NCBI GenBank assembly: GCA_020746105.1
Contig: JAJGST010000075.1
Location: 122,683 to 186,682, forward strand
Origin: Trogon surrucura
Taxonomy: Eukaryota; Chordata; Aves; Trogoniformes; Trogonidae
Direction: 5' to 3'
DNA: 64,000 nt
Of the stretch, positions 32,010 to 42,800 are shown piece by piece. Each line of letters starts with the position of its first letter. Position 1 is the first letter of the stretch. Below the pieces are notes generated by a model. It did not search any database. It was not told where the DNA came from and saw only the letters and a program-made list of their open reading frames with translations. A program made the position numbers and the translations under genes.

Positions 32010-32235
32010 ACGATGCTGCGAGGGCCAGGGTGAAAAGCCTGAGCGAAATCCGTAAAACCGACATCCACCAGCTTCCCTTCATCCACGAGGCGGGAGACCT
32101 TGTTGCAGGAGGATCTGGGAGTGCTGTGGCTGACCCTGCAGGGAAGGGATGTCACGCAGAGGGACCTTGACAGCTCTGAGAGGTGGGCCCATGTGAACCT
32201 CCTGAAGCTCATCAAGGCCCAGGGGGTGTGGGAGG
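32010..32235. mobile_element. Small LINE fragments in opposite orientations
   Basis: On the - strand near 32020-32100 the frame reads VDEGKLVDVGFTDFAQAFH, the CR1-type RT region. On the + strand near 32140-32210 comes QRDLDSSERWAHVNLLKLIK (approximately), a downstream RT region of another subfamily. Both are short and decayed. Confidence 0.6.
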
Positions 32236-32269
32236 TGGCAGCAGCTGGCACATTCCCAGTGCCGGAGCA

Positions 32270-33010
32270 TTGAAGGATCCCGGGATCGATGCCGGGGCTG
32301 GGGGAGAGCCCTGAGAGCGAGACGGGGCCCCCGAGTACGGGTGCCCGCCCGGGGAGAGGCTGAACCGGCCGTGAAGCTGCTGGAGCGGCGCTGGCCCCTG
32401 GTCCCCACTCGGGGTGACTCGGGGGCTGCAGCTCGTGGCGGGGAGGACGCGGGGGGTTTGGGGCAGCTGCTGCGGGGGTGCTGTGGCTCCCGCGGGGCTG
32501 CGGTGTCCCCGGCCGGGGGGTGCGGGCTGTGGGGAGCCGCGGGCGCTGGCGGGGAGTCCCGGGGCTGAGGGCACGGGGCTGCCCCTGGGCGCTCGTTGGC
32601 CGTGGCCCGGCCCCCTCCTTCCTTCGCGGCGGGCAGAGCCGCTCCTTAAGGGGGCGATGCGGGGCCTCCTCCTCCTCCTCCGGTCGGGGCCGGGCGTCTC
32701 TCCCCCGGGCCGTGTCCCCCCGCCTGGCCCGGGCCAGGGCTGCGGGGGAGCGGGCTGGGAGCGGGGCGCCCCGGCTGCCCCCGGCCCGGCTCTGCCTGCT
32801 CGGGCAGCAGCGGCTCCTCGGGGCTCTCCGCAAACGCCGGCAGGGGAAGGCAGAGCTCGCCGTGCCTGGGGCAGCCCTGGGCTGTCCGGGTCGCCGCAGC
32901 AGGGAGGGAGGGAGGGAGGGAGGGGGGCTCCGTCCTACCCCTGGGCGGCCGGCAGGGTACCTGGCCGGGCTGCTGGCATCGGGCACCACCGGCGCCAGCA
33001 ATTCCCAGGG
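32270..33010. promoter_or_regulatory. CpG island without an assigned gene
   Basis: Dense CpG, a CTCCTC run at ~32668-32680 and a GGGA microsatellite at about 32903-32923. It has the look of a promoter, but no first exon could be tied to a known gene on either strand. Confidence 0.45.
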
Positions 33011-33984
33011 CTCCTCGCCTTGCTGATTTCCGACAGATTTCGTGCATGCCCACAGCCTGGAGGAGTGGGGCTGCTGGGACCCCAACCCCTCTGACCCCCA
33101 GGAAAGGCTCCCCTGGACACCCGGCTTTCAGCCAGAGGGTTTCCAGTCGGATCCAGCGGCCCAAAGCAAGTCCTCTCCCTGCTGACACTCTTGGTCCTTC
33201 TGGCTTGAATTTGCCCCAGCCCTGGTTTTAGGGAGTTTGTACTGAGTGCCCTGAGATGACGGTGTTGGGAGGACTTTAGCAGCACTGAAAGAACAGCGAA
33301 AAAGTTGGGTAAGGAGGGCTGGTGTTAGACATTTGAGGCAATGTCTGCATAAAAAGCGAACCAACAGAAGGTGGGGGGGAATGACAGGTGGAAATGAAAT
33401 GTTTATGGAGCCAAGTGCAAGCAGCTCTGCTGTCCCCAGCAGTAAGTTGTGGGGAGTGAAAAGGAGTTGTGAGCAAGTGCAAGCAGCAATTTAGGGAAAG
33501 CCCAGGTGCCTTGGGGAGGTGGAAAGCTGCCAGGGCAAGGTGGAGGGCTGAGTGCTCTGAGGGTCAGGCTTTCCAAGCTGCTGAAAGCCACCCAGGGTTT
33601 GCCTGGTTGGATTTCCGCCGCGGGGAGGGCTCCAGGGTGCCTTCAGCAAGAAGCTGCTAGAAGCTTCCCCCGAGTCTGAAAGAGCCCGTGCCAGCCAGCT
33701 CCAAAGAGGGACCCGCTGGTGGCCAAGGCTGAGCCTGTCAGTAGGAGAGGAACCCTGAGGGGTCCCTCCTGCTCCTCCCAAGTACTCATCTTTCCCTGTG
33801 GTGATCGGCTGCCAGGTTATATGTCAATCATGAGCATTTCCCCGCCCTCCCCAAATGCAATTGGCTGTTGCCTGGCCATGACACCCTTCTGGGCGGGCAC
33901 TGCCAGGGGACAAGCCCCACCCCCAGGGCTCAGGGCTGGGGTGGGACACCGGGAATGGAGGGGAGGCCGTGGGGGACAAGAGGG
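33011..33984. other. Intergenic, nothing recognised
   Basis: No supported gene. An ATTGG motif and a GC box-like stretch (GGGCGGG, 33892-33898) lie just left of the minisatellite. Confidence 0.45.
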
Positions 33985-35283
33985 GGTTGGGGCTGGGAAG
34001 GAGGGTTTGGGCCTGGAAACAAGGGTTTGGGGCTGGAAACAAGGGTTCTGGGCTGGGAACGAGGGTTTGGGGCGGGAAACGAGGATTTGGGCCTGAAAAC
34101 GAGGGTTTGGGCCTGGGAACGAGGGTTTGGAAACGAGGGTTTGGGGCTGGAAACGAGGGTTTGGGGCTGGGAACGAGGGTTTGTGGCTGGAAATAAGGGT
34201 TTGGGGCTGGAAACAAGGGTTCTGGCCTGGGAACGAGGGTTTGGGCCTAGAAAAGAGGGCTTGGGCCTTGAAACGAGGGTTTGGGCCTAGAAATGAGGGT
34301 TTGGGGCTGGAAACGAGGGTTTGGGGCAGAAAACAAGGGTTTGTGGCTGGAAACAAGGGTTCTGGGCTGGAAATGAGGGTTTGGGGCTGGAAACGAGGAT
34401 TTGGGCCTGAAAACGAGGGTTTGGGGCTGGAAACGAGGGTTTGGGGCTGGAAACAAGGGTTTGGGGCTAGAAACGAGGGTTTGGGGCTGGAAATGAGGGT
34501 TCTGGGCTGGGAACGAGGGTTTGGGGCGGGAAACGAGGATTTGAGTCTGAAAACGAGGGTTTGGGGCTGGAAACGAGGGTTTGGGGCTGGAAACGAGGGT
34601 TTGGGGCTGGAAACGAGGGTTTGGGGCTGGAAACGAGGGTTCGGGGCTGGGAACGAGGGTTTGGGGCTGGGAACGAGGGACTGGACCTAGAAACGAGGAG
34701 TTGGGGCTGGAAACAAAGGGTTGGGGCTGGGAATGAGGCATTGGGCCTAGAAACGAGGGTTCGGGGCTGGAAACGAGGGTTCGTGGCTGGAAACGAGGGT
34801 TCTGGGCTGGGAATGAGGGTTCGGGGCTGGAAATGAGGGTTTGGGCCTGGAAACGAGGGTTTGGGGCTGGGAACGAGGGTTTGGGGCTGGGAACGAGGGT
34901 TTGGGGCTGGGAACGAGGGATTGGGCCTGGAAACGAGGGTTTGGGGCTGGGAACGAGGGTTTGGGGCTGGAAACGAGGATTTGGGCCTGAAAATGAGGGT
35001 TTGGGCCGGAAAACGAGGGTTTGGGGCTGGAAATGAGTGTTCAGGGCTGGAAATGAGTGTTCGGGGCTGGAAACGAGTGTTCGGGGCTGGAAACGAGGGT
35101 TTGGGGCTGGGAACGAGGGTTTGGGGCTGGAAAGGAGTGTTTGGGGCTGGAAATGAGTGTTCGGGGCTGGAAACGAGGGTTCGGGGCTGGGAACGAGGGT
35201 TTGGGCCTGGAAATGAGGGTTCGGGGCTGGAAACAAGGGTTCGGTGCTGGAAACGAGGGTTTGGCCCTGAAAATGAGGGTTCT
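33985..35283 (+). repeat. 20-bp minisatellite, about 64 units
   Basis: Consensus AACGAGGGTTTGGGGCTGGA with frequent single-base variants (CTGG/CCTA/CGGG, GGTT/GGAT, TTTGG/TTCGG). Because 20 is not a multiple of 3, each strand reads as a 20-residue periodic peptide in all frames, so the long frames here (a + strand frame of ~190 codons and a - strand frame of ~330) are artefacts. Each unit has a GGG and a GGGG run, giving strong G-quadruplex potential on the + strand. Confidence 0.97.
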
Positions 35284-35700
35284 ACTGGAGAGAGTCCAGT
35301 GGACCAGTGTGAGCGTGATCGAGGGACTTGACCATCTGTTCTCTGAAGAGAGACTGAGAGAACTGGGGCTGCTCAGCCTTGAGAGGAGACGGCTGAGAGG
35401 GGACCTTGTTAACGAGCAGAAATATCTGAGGGGTGGGGGTCAAGAGGAAGGGGCCAGTCTCTTTTCGATGGTGCCCAGTAACAGGGCAAGGAGTAATGGG
35501 TTTAAGTTAGAACATGGGAAGTTCCACCTCAACGTGAGAAGCTTCTTTAGTGTGAGAGTTCTGGAGCCCTGGCCCAGGCTGCCCAGGGAGGGTGTGGAGT
35601 CTCCTGCTCTGGAGCCTTTCAAACCCCGCCTGGACGTGTTCCTGTGGGACCTGCTCTGGGTGACCCTGCTCTGGCAGGGGGGCTGGACTGGATGATCTCT
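35284..35700 (+). mobile_element. CR1 3' fragment abutting the minisatellite
   Basis: Starts at the last repeat unit with LLERVQW and runs through [21 protein letters not shown] to WVTLLWQGGWTG. It ends at GATGATCTCT without the usual terminal tail repeats. Confidence 0.9.
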
Positions 35701-37234
35701 GGAGCCAGATGTGGCCACCCCCGGCCTGGGCTCAGGCTCTGTTGCCAACCTGCCTCCAAACCAGCTCTTGGCAGTGGGACAGACGTTGCCCAGGAGTCAC
35801 CTGGAGTGTTGCTGTTCTCCTGCAGGACCATGGCACACACCCAGCACCCCAGAGCTGTTCCTGTCCCGGGAGAAGACTTCAAGCACAGCTGGGGCTGATG
35901 GTGACAGTTGCCACCAGGTGTCCAGCTCAGGCAGATGCAGTTGAGATGCCACAGAGGGGACACCGCTGTGGTGTTGTCCCTTCTCTAGCAGGAGTGGGGT
36001 TTAGCTGGAGAAGGGAGGCAGGACAAAAGAGTCTTTTAGGTCCAGAAGTGCATCCGAGAGCTGGCAGAGTGAGGCTGAGAGCAGAGGGAGGAGGAGATGC
36101 AGGTGACCCTGCTGGGACAATGCTCCTGAGGTGACATCTGCCTCCCAAGCACCGAGACAGCTGGAGGCATTGGGAGGGGGTGGGAAAGGTGCCTGGGAGA
36201 GAGGAGAGCAGGGGGAGAGGGGAGACAGAGGTGGAGACGGGGGTAGAAATGCTGCGGTGTGGGCAGTGAGGCCGGTGCTGCTGTGCTGGTGTGTGTGATG
36301 TCACTGGGGCTGAGGAGCTGACGGGGCAGGAGCGATGAGGCCGTGGAGGCGGCTGGGGAGAAGGGCAGAAGCCCCTTGCTGCCCACCTGGGAGCTGTGAG
36401 CCTGGACACCAGGAGCCCCTGTGGAACGTGCAGCTGCTGCCGTGAAGCACAACAAGGTCTCCAAACCCGGGGACCTCTTGAGATTGCATCGGTGATCACA
36501 AAGCCACGCAGGTGTAACCCCACTTCTTGTCAGCAAAAGGAGAAGGAGCCTGGGAACGTTAACTTGATGTGAATGAACAGAAATGTCCTCACGTCTTGGC
36601 TGTGACAAGTGGAAGAACGAGATGAAGAACATCTGTGGCTTGCTCAGCGTGGTTGTCCTACGCTGTCGTGCACAGAAAAGGACTTGATTTTTTATCCCAA
36701 ATAGGGTCTTTCCCTTGGAGAACATCCCGTGCTAAATGAATGTTTCCTTTCCTGAGCAGGCTGAACTCTCTACATGAACTTTCTACAGGATCTCAGACCC
36801 TGCCCAGGACGCCTGGCTGACTCCAGCCTCTGCGACGCGGATCATCCCTGAGGTGAGATCCCTCCGTTCCTTCCTTGGTTCTGGCTTCGGGCTCACGTGG
36901 AGGTTCGGTTTATCTGCCCACCCCTGGCATGGCCGTGTCCCCTCCGGGACCGGTTTGTGCTCCGCTCGGGGATGCTTTGGCCCTTTCCTGAGCCCTGTCT
37001 GTCTCGCTTGATCCCAGTGTTTTATATCCACGACCGTGATCTCTCGTCAGACTCTCTGGGGCTTATAGGATAAGTTCCCTCCCTGATGAGAAGTTGAGGT
37101 AACCTGCGACCGCCTCCACCTCCTTGGCTGTGTCTGTTGTGTTGACTATTGGTAAAGGGTGGCTTGTTGCTCTGTGCTTGATTGCTGCTCTTCCTGCCTG
37201 CTGCCACCCGACTGGTTGTTGCTGATGGCGACGG
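35701..37234. other. Intergenic, nothing recognised
   Basis: No gene with recognisable homology on either strand; no clear repeat. Confidence 0.45.
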
Positions 37235-37590
37235 GAAGCAGGTCCCTGCCCTGTAGCTCCCCAGGACTCCTCCCCAGCATTATTGTGCATGTTTGGGACA
37301 GGTCCCTTCCTGTTTTCTGTCAGAGCGATCCTGGAGTGGGAGGTCAGGTCCTGGGTGGCAGCCCCAGACTGCCCCAGGGTGGATCATCTCAGAGTTTGTT
37401 GCACGTTGGAGGCCGGTCCATGCCCTGTAGCTCCCCAGGACTCCTTGCAGGCATCTCCAGGGATGTCTTGGCCTTATCTGGAGAAAGACAATTCTGCTGA
37501 AAGCAGCCCCAGACTCCTGCAGGGTGGCCACCTGAGGCGTTTGGTTGATGTCAGGGGTGGGTCCCTGCTTGGTAGCTTCTCTGGAGCTCT
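37235..37590 (+). repeat. Imperfect tandem repeat, about three copies of ~160 bp
   Basis: The phrase GGTCCCTGCCCTGTAGCTCC, followed by CCAGGACTCC, recurs near 37240, 37420 and (weaker) 37558. Each is followed by a CAGCCCCAGACT..CAGGGTGG block (37363, 37503). Confidence 0.7.
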
Positions 37591-37859
37591 CCAAGACAGC
37601 TGAATCATGGTGAGGGAAGCCTTTCTGTGTCGTAGGGAGGCAGTGCAGGTGAAAGGGGCTGTCCCACCTCATCCTGTCCCCCACCTTCCCCTCAGCCCAG
37701 CCCAGCCAGAGCCCAGGTCCGCAATGGACACCCACCGCCTCGGGTTCCTCCTGCACACCGGTGGCCGGGGCTGAAAGCTGTTGGTGGCCCTCGCCTTCCT
37801 TTGGCAGCCCCACCCACACCGGGGTGCTGTGCTTGCAGAGATCTGGTTTGGACCCATCC

Positions 37860-38940
37860 CAGCTGTGGGCAGCGACTTAGGGAGCTTTTGGCCTCAGAAA
37901 CAGCAGTTCAGGTAGATTTGGATCCCAGAAACACCAACTTTGGGAGCTTTTAGGAAGAGTAATTTAGGAAGAGCAATTTAGGAAGATTTTGGGCTCAGAA
38001 ACAGTAATTGAGGGAGCTTTTACGCTCCAGAAAACCCCTTTGCGGAGCTTAGAGGCTCTAAAGCACCAATTTAAGATAATTTTGGCTCTGGAATATCCTT
38101 TTAGGGGAATCTGGCACCAGAAACACCCATTTCTGGAGCTCTTGGGCTGGGAAACAAGCACTTAGGGGGCTTTTAGGCCCTCAGACCACCTATTTAGGGA
38201 TCTTTTGAAATCTGAAACACCAAGTGAGGGAGATTTGGGGGTCCAAAGAACTGATTTAGGACATTTAGGTCAGGCTGTGTAGAGTTCTGAGCCACCTGAT
38301 CTAGTGAAAGATGTCCCTGTCCCTGTCACTGCAAGGGGGGGGTGTTAGACTGGATGATCTTTAAAGGGCCCTTCCAACAGCAAATGTTCTCTGATCCTCT
38401 GATATTGGGGTCCAAAGCAGTGATTTAGGGAGATTTCGGACTCAGAAATTCAGATTTAGCTTTGGGGCCTCTGAAAAAAAACATTCAGGGATCTCTTGAC
38501 TGAGAAACATCCACTTTGGGATATTTTGGCCCTTCCACACTCCAGTTGAGGGAGGTTTGGTGCTTTAGAGTCATTTGCTGCCCCCCAATCACCTCCTGAG
38601 GGAGCTTTGGGGCTGCAAAACACCCATTTAGGGAGATTTTGGGATCAAAACCACTGGCTTATAGAGATTTGGGGCTCAGAAACTGCAGTTTATGGATCTT
38701 CTGCGCAGAAGAACACCCATTCGGGGAGCTTTCAGGCTCAAGCACCGATTTAGGAAACTTGGTTTCGCAAAGGAGTGATTCAGGGAGCTCTGGCCGAAGA
38801 AACACCCACTCAGAAGCACCGATATAGGGAGATTCTGGGCTCAAACACAGATTTAGGGAGCTTTGGGGCTCTGACACACCCGTTGAGGAGCTTTTGAGAC
38901 TCCTAAACACTGACTGAAGCATGTTTCGAGTACCATTGTA
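37860..38940 (+). repeat. Decayed ~31-bp minisatellite array
   Basis: Repeated words TTTAGGGAG(C/A)TTTTGG and (G)CTCAGAAACACC recur every ~30-35 bases over about 1.1 kb, with heavy divergence. A CR1 tail interrupts it at 38275-38402. Confidence 0.8.
38275..38402 (+). mobile_element. CR1-type 3' tail inside the decayed array
   Basis: GATGTCCCTGTCCCTGTCACT, then TTAGACTGGATGATCTTTAAAG and CCCTTCCAACAG, ending in CTCTGATCCTCTGAT. The array resumes immediately afterwards, so the insertion postdates the array. Confidence 0.8.
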
Positions 38941-39159
38941 CTTCCATGCTGAGATCTCCACCTGCTCTGGCTACACGCTTCATACGATCTAAGTGCTCAT
39001 CAAGATCTTTTGTTGCGTTCGCTGTGTGAACGCAGCAAGTGTCACTGACCAGGTTTCAGTTTCCACACGCTCCATTTTCACACACTAACGAGTCTAATGT
39101 CAGTCTGTTCTGTAGCGTCATCTTCGATGTCGCCTGTAATTGCGCATTTAATGCTTCCG

Positions 39160-39320
39160 ACCCAACTCGAGTGGCATTAGCCAGTGCTCCCGAAGAAGAC
39201 AAAGCTAAAGCTACGATGATGGGGTCTGGCCATGAATGTGACCCCACCAAGGAGGTGTTTATGACGTCAAATCTGTTCTGTGAAGACGATGGAAAAATTG
39301 TAGAAATGTTTGGTTGAAAA
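39160..39320 (+). pseudogene. RBBP6-like fragment
   Basis: The frame through 39177-39246 reads ALASAPEEDKAKATMM then GSGHECDP, which resembles the RBBP6 segment between the DWNN domain and the CCHC knuckle (EEDKIKAMM, SGHEYDP). About two thirds of ~22 residues match by eye. RBBP6 is a nuclear ubiquitin ligase that binds p53/Rb and 3'-processing factors. Upstream and downstream parts (zinc knuckle, RING) are absent, so this is a small retrocopy fragment or relic. Confidence 0.4.
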
Positions 39321-39484
39321 AGAGAGACACATATATAAACCTTTTTCTTTTTAACCCCAAACCCTTCTAGTTGCCTGAAGAAGCCCTTGGGTCCAGTATC
39401 ACACACTTGCTTTGGTTGCAGAAATTGCACGAGTCTCCGGTTGAGTTTTGATGCCACTTCAAGGCGTGTTCTGGGAAATGGGAC

Positions 39485-39557
39485 CAGACCCAACCATTTG
39501 TCCCTCCATGGCAGGAGGTTGGACTAGATGCTCTTTAAGGTTCCATGACCCTGTGAC
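39485..39557 (+). mobile_element. CR1-type 3' tail fragment
   Basis: CCATGGCAGGAGGTTGGACT, then AGATGCTCTTTAAGGTTCCATGA and CCTGTGA: a short decayed LINE end. Confidence 0.6.
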
Positions 39558-39667
39558 GTAGGTGGGGATGTCACTGGCCACTGCAGGGGATTGGTCGCTT
39601 CCAACGCCAGGGTCTATGATGCCATAATGGCCTCTCCTATAGATCTGGAGTCGGTGGCCAGTGGGGG

Positions 39668-39815
39668 CCAGAGAGCTGCTCTTGCTGGGAGCTGCTTTCG
39701 CTGGGAGCTGCTCTTGCTGGGAGCTGCTTTCGCTGGGAGCTGCTTTCTCTGGGAGCTGCTTTCACTGGGAGCTGCTCTCGCTGGGAGCTGCTCACGCTGG
39801 GAGCTGCTCTGCTGT
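39668..39815 (+). repeat. 16-bp tandem array just upstream of the SLC4A8 start
   Basis: About nine units of GCTGCTTTCGCTGGGA with C/T and CTC/TTC variation, ending about 70 bases before the proposed SLC4A8 ATG. It would lie in the 5' UTR or core promoter. Confidence 0.9.
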
Positions 39816-39882
39816 GCCAGGGAATCTGTCCTTGACTGCTGTGGAGGCTCGATCGTCCCCCAACCCGGTGTCTGGCGTGAGG

Positions 39883-42800
39883 ATGGACCGGGGTGGGGAT
39901 TGTGTGGTGACGCTCTGGGAAGAGCAACAGGTGGGACGGCTGGGCCCGGCATCCCCCAAACAGTGGGAAAACTCTCCCCAAAATTCCCTGGGCATTTCCC
40001 GGCACGCAGGGGGTGGGCAGGGGCAGATGCTTTGTGCCGGGGAGGCTGCGGGCGAGGAGGCAGAAGGGTTTCTGGGAGAGAAGGAGACTTTCCCCGTGTC
40101 GCCCGCAGAGCGTTGGGAAGCTGTGACCCCCAATTCGGTCCCTTTATCCCCACTCCTACTTCCGCGAAATGCGCTCAAGCTTGTGGTCTGGTTTAAATGG
40201 TGATTTTTTAAATGGCGATTGTATTTCAACGGCGATTTAAAGCGGGTGGAGGCTGTGACCGGTGCGAGGACGGGAAAGCCGGGAAAGGTGGCCGAGTCCT
40301 GGGAGCTGATGGGGAGGGGGCACCGAGTCGGCTCTGGAGTCAGTGCTCAGGGACCCCAAACTCCTTTCCCGACGGGAGCGTTTCTTCCTCCCGCTCCTCA
40401 AATTAACCGGTGACCGAGAGGTGAGCGCTTTCCCCAGCACTGTCTCCGCGGGGTGGCAGGTGATGCAATTCAGCAGAAGCAGGAATGTGAGGATAAAAAA
40501 CAGATTTCACGTTAGCGCTTGCAGCTGAAATCAGAATAAGTGATTTATTACCATTTTTTTTCTTCCTGATCGATGCATCATTATTAGTCCCAGAGGCGGC
40601 GTGTGTTGGAAACCCTCCTTGGAAGTTACAGCTTTGGTGGCTTGGGGCTTTTCCCAGGGCACGGCATGGCTCTTGCTTCTTGAATTTTGTCCCACAGCCC
40701 TGCCAGTTCTACTGGTTTCTTGGTCTTTTGTTCTACTTCAACCTTCGGTTTCAGAAATCGAGCAACTGGCCGCAAACCTTGGAATGTTTTTTTGTTTGTT
40801 TGAAGAGTTTGTGGCCACTGTGATGATGGCAACGGAATTGCAAAGACGAACCTCGGCAATTCCAGAGTCCCAAATCTTCCCCTTTGTGCCTTTAGTAACG
40901 GAAGAGTTGGAAAAGTGATGAGAACTGAGGGGGTTGGGGCGTCGCAGGGCTTGTCTTTGCGTGGGAGGACAGATTTTGTGTTTGTTGGGGTAGTTACTGC
41001 CCGTGCAGGCAAGGAAGGAGAAGCTGAGCGGCGGCGATGTATTTTCGTTAGTGTTTTAGGCAGGCACAGCAATTAAAAGGCAAAGTGCAGCCCAAAGTGG
41101 GGAGAAAGGTCTCAGGAGTTTCCAGGCGGCCCTTCTTCACGCCGCAGCTGCAGGTCGAGGGGGAGAGGCGGTCGGGTTTCTCCAGCTCTGAACGCAGCGA
41201 TCCTGGTGCCCTTCCCAGCCCTGGTGGGGAGGGGAGAGAGAAGCCCAAAGACTCGTCCCGTTTGCTGCTGTGGTTCTCCTTCAGCTTTTAAGGCCCCAGT
41301 GCCCTTCATGCTGTGGTGTTTCAGGCGAGGAAGGCGTGAGCTCTCATCCCTCGGCTTCTGCCGGCAGAAAAACTCTGGTTTCCGTGGGAAGTGCGCTTGC
41401 CCCACGAGCAACCCGAGCCTGGCTGAGCTGAAGCCGGAGCTTCAGGACGTAAGGGAGCTCTTCACAGCCAGCCCCTACTTTTACCTTCTTCTCCTTGCTG
41501 AACAGAGGCACGACGAAGAGGCACTGATTGAGCGGGGAGGAAGGAGAAACCTTGACACCGTTCACTACGAGAATGAGGTGTCAGAAGGTGAGTCTCGGCG
41601 GAGATCCTGATCGAGGGGCCGCCAGCCCAGCACCTTTGCCCACTCCCAAAGTCCCCACAACGCCCCTCGCTGGGCGTCACGTCACGTGCAGCAAAACAAG
41701 GCGTGCTGCTAACTCGATAAGCAGAGTTCTTGTCACATTTTTTACTGTGCAAAAGCCCCCGCAGAGGCCGTGTTGTGAGTTTTAGCCGCAGGGCGCAATA
41801 ATTCAGGACTTGTTTTCTCGCAGCAGCTGCTCCTGGCTTGGAGAGCTCTGCAGGTGCAGGACCGTGATTTTCTCTGTTTTGTTCTGGAGTTCATCACCGT
41901 GAGACAGATTTGTTCTTCTCCTGCCACCTTGTGCCAGGCAAAGATGTTAAAAATAATTCCCTTCTGTCGCTGCTTAATGAGCACGTCTGAGTGCTGTCCA
42001 GCCGAAGCCGGGATTTGGCAAGAGGTTCGCGACTTGCAGGGCACTTTGAGATCACGCGGAGCCATAACTTATTGCTCCGTTTTAGCCATGTTCAAGTGAA
42101 ACAGGGAGAAAGGAGGCCCAGTAAAATAAATTTCTGAGAAGCCAGTGTTCCCTCCCGGGATTTTAGCGAGGCACCGGCAGGTTCGGCCGTTGCCACAAGG
42201 GCAGAACTGCTGCAAACGCCGCTTTTTCGCAGGCTCCCCGACCCTGCCCGTGAGGCAGAGCCGCCAGCATCGCCGACCCCGCCGAGAGAAGCGTCGGAAG
42301 CGGGAACGGGAGAAGGACTCTGCCCCGACGGAGCAGGGCCACCGCTGTAAGTTCGCCAACCTCCTCGGGGCTACGACGGGGGTCTTCTGCAAGCAGGTGC
42401 CTGTGGCCTCTTTGCGAGGCCGGCTGCTCTCCCGAGGGAAAGTGGCGTTACTTAGCAAGATGCCCTTTTCCCAAGCTTCTCTTGGGTTTGGTTTTATTCT
42501 CTTAAGGCAGTTAAACGCACAGTGGTTTTAGGCTCCTCTTCCTCAGAGGGATCCTAGCTTTAAAAAGGGAAAGGTGGGGGTAGAAACCACCCACCCTTGA
42601 GCAGAGGTGGAGCAGATGCTTCTCCTTCTCTGTGGCTCTGGGCAAGCCCGGACAGAGCCAGGGGAGCTGGGCCAGCCCAGTTTACGGCTGAGCTGGTGCC
42701 GGTCCCACGGCTCCTTGCCCGTCAGCGTGAGGGGCCGTACTCAGGCACGGTGACGGGACAAGGCTTTGTCTTCTGTCCCCAGACAAGCCGTCCCAGCGGG

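Noticed and set aside
31757-33085. A 442-codon - strand gene over the CpG island
   Set aside because: Its frame passes through a LINE fragment and GC-rich DNA, with no domain or splice support.
33985-35283. Long repetitive proteins on both strands, or a CRISPR-like array
   Set aside because: A 20-bp unit without spacers gives periodic frames in every phase. The lack of stops is a result of the unit sequence, and there are no unique spacers.
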